DNA from: a virus
IMG/VR virus record: IMGVR_UViG_3300007542_000221
Span: 1-21,824 of that record
DNA length: 21,824 nt
Strand: one strand, 5' to 3'
The translations under genes and the position numbers were made by a program. The notes beneath the pieces are model-generated. The model was not told the origin of the DNA. It ran no database searches and saw only the letters and a program-made list of their open reading frames with translations. The stretch's first letter is position 1. Each line of letters starts with the position of its first letter. Positions 16,901 through 21,824 of the stretch are shown piece after piece.

Positions 16901-19900
16901 TTCTGTTAATTAGTGTTTCTAGAGTACTTTTCTCTTCTAATCTTCCTTGAAGAGGTACATTATAGTTTCTATATAAATTCACAAGATATATTCTGAAGAA
17001 TCTCTGTGAGAGAGCTTTTACTTGATTCTGAACGTAACTATCTGGAGCACCTTCAGCATTTACTGGTCCCCCAATACCATCTGGACTATCTGGGAACTCT
17101 GTGCCAAAAAGTTCAAATATGTTGGCTAATAAGTTGAAATATGATCCTGGCATCCTGTCATTTGGGAAAAGATTGTCTAATCCCCCTCTTCCTAATCCAG
17201 TACTTCCTTGGACTTCTAGTGATAAGAAGTTTTGGATCTGCTCAACTACTCTTCTTCTTATAACCCCATCAGGTCTTTCTAGTTCTCTTTGTCCTTCGAG
17301 CCCTTCAAGATTATCTCTAATGTAAGCATCTCTACTATCTGGATTATAGAATAAACTATTTAGTAGCCGAAGACGGTCGCTTACTCTTTCCTGTAGTTCT
17401 GTTGAAATTCTTTGAGAAAGATTTTGCGGTATTGGTTGTCTTCTACCACCACCGTCTAAGTCATCTCCAACTAGATTTCCAGCACCAAAGTACTCAGGAA
17501 ATAAACTGATCAACGTGGCGGGTTCGGATCTTTGGTCTGGCGAGAACTGAACTCTTGATCCCTGATTTCTCAAGAATAACAAGTCTCTAAGTCTTAGTAT
17601 TCTATCTCTGGTTAAGAGCCCATCTGAAATCTCTTCTCTCAATATTGCAATTCGTTGCTCTACCTGATCTGAGTAGTAATAAGTTACTTCTTGTGTTCCG
17701 TCGTAGTATTCAACATTCACTGGGAAACCAACAAAAGTTGGAGTAAAACGCTGAACCACTTGTCTTTTTATTGCCGTAAGTAGGTTATCATCTGCACCAG
17801 CTATTTCTAACAGAATCCTATACTGAGTATCACTATACCTATTAGCATACTGTATGCCACGATCATAATAGATCATATAAGAAGCAATCTGAAAAGCTAC
17901 TGGGAAATAATAGGCACCCACAAGAAGTCCAAGTTGCGTTATTTGATTTCTATTGTAGAACTGACCTATAATCTGCTGGGCTGCACGGGCTTGGTCTGGA
18001 TCCGCAATACCATATTCTTCAAAATTGACATTGAACAATAATCTATAAAACTTAACAAGAGTATTTTCATATAGCTGTTTGGTATTAGTAGGAGCTTCTG
18101 GGTCAAATATTGATTTGTTTATACCTGTATATTCAGAGGTTGTTGAAATATTATCCAACATACCAAGATAGATTGATTCTATAATGTTCCTCATATTTTC
18201 CGCAGGAGTTAAATCCTCTCTAATGATTGGATTTCTGTTATAGTCCTCATCCTCTGAATCGTGAGGGAAAACAAGTTTAATGTATTGAATAGATTCATAA
18301 AAAGGTCCAATCATCTCTCTAGGTGTTAGTTCGTCAGTTATCTTTTTATGAAGATAATCTACGATAAGCTGAGTTGTTCCAACACTGCCCCAGCAAGTAT
18401 ATACACGAGCAAGCGGCATGATGTTCATAAAGAAAGAAATCATTCTTGTCTGCAAAACTTGCACTGCTGATTCTGCCCTGAAGGTGTCTTCCTGGGTAAC
18501 ACAAAAATCATCCGTCTTCTCAAGGGGAAGCTTTCCTATGGCTGCAACATATCTAGGCATTCTCCTTCTACCTGTATCGTTTATTACAGCTATATTAATC
18601 TGCGTATCCAGCCTTTCACGATAGTTTTGAATACTAACAACATCAGCATCTCTATCAGAAGCTTGCAGTGCCAACTGGTTATTTGTTGGGTTTTCAACTG
18701 GTAGTCCTACGGAGAAGTTTCCATATAACTTAGGTATGCCACTTAGTCCGCCCTGCCCCTCATTAAAGAAGCCATAGTTTATGCTAGGAAGAAGGGTATC
18801 ATTTACAAAAAGTTGGTATTGATCATCTACTCTAAAGTTGAAGTTCCCAACCTGAAGATTGTCAAAGATTCTGTAATCTACAGAAGTAAAATCTCCATTC
18901 TCTCCTACGGTCTGTGTTTCCGAGGATATTGATTTTTCATTATGAACAATCCCCGCAGGATTATAATAAGCAACAGTTGGAGTTTGGCGATCGGCATCCC
19001 AATAAACTATTCGTATATCACCCTTAGATGGATTTGAGCAGTATAAGTTTGAGGCACCAGCATATCCACGATATGGAAATACGCTCTCTTGTTGTCTTAA
19101 ATATCCATATGTGGCATTTGTTATTTTATTAAGTTGTGTCTTTTCAATAGTTGATGGATTTCCATCGGGCTGAAGGGGTTGATACACTCGACTTAAACTT
19201 TCTGGACTCAATAACGCAGTTCCTTGACTTTGGGCATTATTTAGTAGCTTCTTTAGAGGAGAAGGTGCGTTATTTATAGCATAGTAAGCTGTGCCATAAA
19301 TATCAAAGGGTTTTGTTGGCGGATTTCTATATTGTGGAATGGGTATCTTAGGAAGCTCTCCAGTTCCACTATATGTCATCCAAAAGAAGTTATAGACATT
19401 ATCAGATGTCCAGGCGTTTCTTCTTGATCCTATCTGTCCGCCAGTTAGAGTAACGTTATCATCATCAACTACAGTCGTTATTTGTGTTCTTTGTCCAAAA
19501 CCAGCAGGTGTTTGGAAAAACACATCTCCATTTCTAGATTTATAAAGCTGATTTATACTTCCTTCCCTTAGTTTAGTCCCAAGCTGGTAGTATATCTCAG
19601 TTCCCATTTTTGAGTTATATAAGTTGTACTCATAGTTTTGAACTCTTCTTTGCTCTCTTCCAAACAAATTTGACAATAGACCAGCAAGCCACTCAGATAA
19701 TGAGTTACTCAAGCCAGCTATAAACTCCAAGAGATCATCGTACCAAGACATTGTTGGCAATGAGTCAATCAATCTCTCTAGTTCAAATTTTATATTAGAC
19801 AAATCTCTAAGCCAATTACATAAGTTATTAATTTTATTAATCTTATCACTGACTATGTCTGAATATTGAGCTTCTATCTCTGGAATCTCAAAGTTAAGCT

Positions 19901-21824
19901 CCAGTGGATTTGTGTAGTTTTCCCTCTGATCACAGTATGCCTCTAAGGGAGAGCGGAAAGGCAAATCACCAAATTGACCTTGCCCCTCTATAGCATCCCC
20001 AAGGAGAATGAAAAAGTCAATAATCTTTTCTTCAGTAAAGTTTAGTGTATTATATTCCCTTGGATCAATTATTACACGATTTTCTTCACCAGGATTTGAG
20101 AAAGGAGAAATATAATTGACCACGTGATCACTTGATAAAGTCTCAAATAGGTGGTTTATCAACTCAGAATTGGCATCACCGTCAAGAAGTTGCTGTAGTT
20201 CAACTGGGGTTGCCATTGCAGAGACATCCTCAAGAACATTTTGAATCTGTTCCAAGGTCGCATCTGAAGTTTGTCCTTGTTCATTGATATTGAAAAGGTT
20301 CGCTAATCGAGCTATTTCTACTAAATCTACTTCATCAACGTAGTTTGATAAATCAGTAAATCCAAAGTCTTGCTTCTTGAAAGAGTTTTTTAACCCACTT
20401 GCTGGTCTTTTATTTCCATCTGGTCCGCAACCCAACAATGCACTAATAACATCTTTTGCTATACCAGCAACAATAGATTTAACAAAGTTTAGCAAAATTG
20501 TTTCAATAGCTTTTCTATAGACTTTTGATTGCTTAGTCTTTAGAGAAATCATATTCCTCTTTGTAAATTCAATCTTTATTGGCTCATCAAGAGTCTTCCT
20601 TACAAGAGCATTAGCTACTGGAGGTGCTCCAATGGGATCTAAGAAACTATCTTCAATAAAGTCTCCAAGGACATCCAACGAGCAGAATATCTGCTGATTG
20701 ATCGCTTGTTCCACCTGCCTCTGAGCTAGTGCGGGGTTCTGTGCAAATCTTGCAGCATCAGAGAGCCTTTGTTTGGTTAGTTCATCTTCTATGATTTCCT
20801 GACGGAGAAGTATGATTGTTTCCCTGATTAATGATCTTACTTTTGTTTTCCCTGTAGCAGCTTGCCAAAACCTTAAAGCGTACTTAGCTGCCTTTGCTTG
20901 TCCTGTATTGCAGTCTATCGATTGAAGGGTTGAAGACATTCTATAAGACAATGGCCTGTTTGAGAATAGTCTCTCATATTCAGCAGGACTGGTTTTGGAT
21001 AGTTCAGATAGCTTAGTGAATAAATCTTTTCTTTTTCTCCTTCGGCGTTCATCTTGTGCAGCGGAAGCATTAGCTCTCTTTGCTTTAACGGCATCAATCC
21101 TTGATGATGGAAACGCATATTTGGATAAAAAGTCTAAAGCATCTTCTCGTGTTGAAGGTGTTGTACTCTTCACATCATTATAGATTGGATAACTATTCTT
21201 TATGAACGAAAAAGTTGTTGGCGTAAAAAGAGAGAACGCATTTGCTATACGGGCCTGTTCTTCTTCTATATTAAGATATGTTGTGTTGCCAGTTCCCTGA
21301 TAATAAAAACTTCCGTTGATACAAATGTGATCTAGCAAATAACCTTCAGTAAAGAACATTTGGACGAGGTCTTCGTCTTCTAAGGATATTTTATTGTACC
21401 CGTAAAATAGAGACAACAAATCAAAGAAAGACTCAAGTCGGTCAGCCTCTCTACCTAAATCAAGCCCATTGAGAACCTGCGGCGTTAAACCGTCGTCTAA
21501 AAGCTTTTCGTTGTATTCTACAAGAATACCCCTGACTGAGAACATATACCTCAGCATATCTTCTACACGGAAGGTTACACTGTTTGCGGTTTTGTTTTCT
21601 TCTCCGATTACTCTCTTTGCCTTCTGGAGGGAAGAAAGTTCGTATTCTTCATAGGAGGGCCTGTCTTCAGCTTCTAATGAATCTGGTAGATTATTAACAT
21701 CGGATGAGTTTATTTGTAAGCAGTAGATCCACCTTGAACCTGGTCTTAAATCCCTGTAGGTTAAAAGAGAAAAAGTTTCAGGGGCTGAGTATTTTGATAA
21801 TAACCTCTGAAAGTTGGCTTCCGA
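16893..21824 (-). CDS. Very large phage structural protein, at least 1643 aa, N-terminus beyond window
   Basis: The frame ends in TAA at 16895-16893 and stays open to the right edge, so at least 1643 residues are visible and the start is missing. An ATG at 21557 is internal: the 89 upstream codons have no stop and read as normal protein (such as FSLLTYRDLRPGSRWIYCLQ and SVTFRVEDMLRYMF). I do not recognise the family. Visible features are a helical N-terminal half, a basic run (QDERRRRKRKDLF near nt 21040), a hydrophobic helix with ALLGCG (about 20430-20500) and an amphipathic helix LLEFIAGLSNSLSEWLAGLL (about 19675-19735). A beta-rich Tyr/Asn/Gln-rich middle follows, then a charged coiled-coil-like C-terminus (IAILREEISDGLLTRDRILR). 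No lysozyme, peptidase or needle motif is evident. It lies directly upstream of gp25 and overlaps it by 8 nt, so a tail or baseplate role is likely but unproven. Confidence 0.85.
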   Translation of the reverse strand, partial: SEANFQRLLSKYSAPETFSLLTYRDLRPGSRWIYCLQINSSDVNNLPDSLEAEDRPSYEEYELSSLQKAKRVIGEENKTANSVTFRVEDMLRYMFSVRGILVEYNEKLLDDGLTPQVLNGLDLGREADRLESFFDLLSLFYGYNKISLEDEDLVQMFFTEGYLLDHICINGSFYYQGTGNTTYLNIEEEQARIANAFSLFTPTTFSFIKNSYPIYNDVKSTTPSTREDALDFLSKYAFPSSRIDAVKAKRANASAAQDERRRRKRKDLFTKLSELSKTSPAEYERLFSNRPLSYRMSSTLQSIDCNTGQAKAAKYALRFWQAATGKTKVRSLIRETIILLRQEIIEDELTKQRLSDAARFAQNPALAQRQVEQAINQQIFCSLDVLGDFIEDSFLDPIGAPPVANALVRKTLDEPIKIEFTKRNMISLKTKQSKVYRKAIETILLNFVKSIVAGIAKDVISALLGCGPDGNKRPASGLKNSFKKQDFGFTDLSNYVDEVDLVEIARLANLFNINEQGQTSDATLEQIQNVLEDVSAMATPVELQQLLDGDANSELINHLFETLSSDHVVNYISPFSNPGEENRVIIDPREYNTLNFTEEKIIDFFILLGDAIEGQGQFGDLPFRSPLEAYCDQRENYTNPLELNFEIPEIEAQYSDIVSDKINKINNLCNWLRDLSNIKFELERLIDSLPTMSWYDDLLEFIAGLSNSLSEWLAGLLSNLFGREQRRVQNYEYNLYNSKMGTEIYYQLGTKLREGSINQLYKSRNGDVFFQTPAGFGQRTQITTVVDDDNVTLTGGQIGSRRNAWTSDNVYNFFWMTYSGTGELPKIPIPQYRNPPTKPFDIYGTAYYAINNAPSPLKKLLNNAQSQGTALLSPESLSRVYQPLQPDGNPSTIEKTQLNKITNATYGYLRQQESVFPYRGYAGASNLYCSNPSKGDIRIVYWDADRQTPTVAYYNPAGIVHNEKSISSETQTVGENGDFTSVDYRIFDNLQVGNFNFRVDDQYQLFVNDTLLPSINYGFFNEGQGGLSGIPKLYGNFSVGLPVENPTNNQLALQASDRDADVVSIQNYRERLDTQINIAVINDTGRRRMPRYVAAIGKLPLEKTDDFCVTQEDTFRAESAVQVLQTRMISFFMNIMPLARVYTCWGSVGTTQLIVDYLHKKITDELTPREMIGPFYESIQYIKLVFPHDSEDEDYNRNPIIREDLTPAENMRNIIESIYLGMLDNISTTSEYTGINKSIFDPEAPTNTKQLYENTLVKFYRLLFNVNFEEYGIADPDQARAAQQIIGQFYNRNQITQLGLLVGAYYFPVAFQIASYMIYYDRGIQYANRYSDTQYRILLEIAGADDNLLTAIKRQVVQRFTPTFVGFPVNVEYYDGTQEVTYYYSDQVEQRIAILREEISDGLLTRDRILRLRDLLFLRNQGSRVQFSPDQRSEPATLISLFPEYFGAGNLVGDDLDGGGRRQPIPQNLSQRISTELQERVSDRLRLLNSLFYNPDSRDAYIRDNLEGLEGQRELERPDGVIRRRVVEQIQNFLSLEVQGSTGLGRGGLDNLFPNDRMPGSYFNLLANIFELFGTEFPDSPDGIGGPVNAEGAPDSYVQNQVKALSQRFFRIYLVNLYRNYNVPLQGRLEEKSTLETLINRNE

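Noticed and set aside
19271-19278. Another TATAAATA on the minus strand.
   Set aside because: It lies deep inside the large right-edge gene, more than 2 kb from the next gene start. About one such match per strand is expected by chance.
20430-20500. A transmembrane helix in the large right-edge protein.
   Set aside because: The segment is hydrophobic but contains Lys and Asp residues and is flanked by ordinary soluble sequence. A buried or amphipathic helix is more likely.
16893-21557. A complete 1554-aa gene starting at ATG 21557.
   Set aside because: The frame continues upstream without a stop to the window edge and has no clear ribosome binding site at 21557, so the start is taken to be outside the window.

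Overview
The window is a stretch of a large tailed bacteriophage genome (Caudoviricetes) and holds tail and baseplate structural genes only. All eight genes lie on the minus strand, so transcription runs from right to left. They are packed with gaps of 1 to 26 bases or with 4 and 8 base overlaps. There is no stretch without a gene, and I see no RNA gene, CRISPR array, integrase, transposase or metabolic gene. Base composition is AT-rich, near 40% GC by eye.

Two proteins anchor the call. A 134-aa homologue of T4 gp25 / P2 gpW (sheath initiator and inner baseplate wedge) is followed at once by a 598-aa homologue of T4 gp6 / P2 gpJ (Baseplate_J family wedge protein). The gp25-gp6 pair implies a contractile, myovirus-type tail. 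The other proteins carry sequence signatures that I recall from conserved structural proteins of uncultured marine, distantly T4-like phages (the Mediterranean and other ocean virome groups). That recollection is not a database result. A marine or aquatic phage is therefore likely, but the host cannot be read from this window.

Layout in order of transcription: (1) a very large protein of at least 1643 aa, open at the right edge, function unknown; (2) the gp25-like protein; (3) the gp6-like protein; (4) a 495-aa protein with an N-terminal DNRLRE-like beta domain; (5) a 1222-aa protein with two LamG/concanavalin-like beta domains on either side of a gpI-like segment; (6) a giant 2179-aa conserved protein that carries two copies of the same roughly 120-residue beta domain; (7) a 307-aa conserved protein; (8) a protein of at least 669 aa that runs off the left edge.

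The order gp25, gp6, further wedge-like proteins matches the W-J-I-H logic of P2 and the wedge cluster of T4. My inference is that the operon builds the baseplate periphery, and that the LamG, DNRLRE and duplicated beta domains are surface-exposed modules that decorate the baseplate or bind glycans on the host. Both edge genes are incomplete. The right-hand one continues beyond the window in an open frame, so the internal ATG at 21557 should not be taken as its start.
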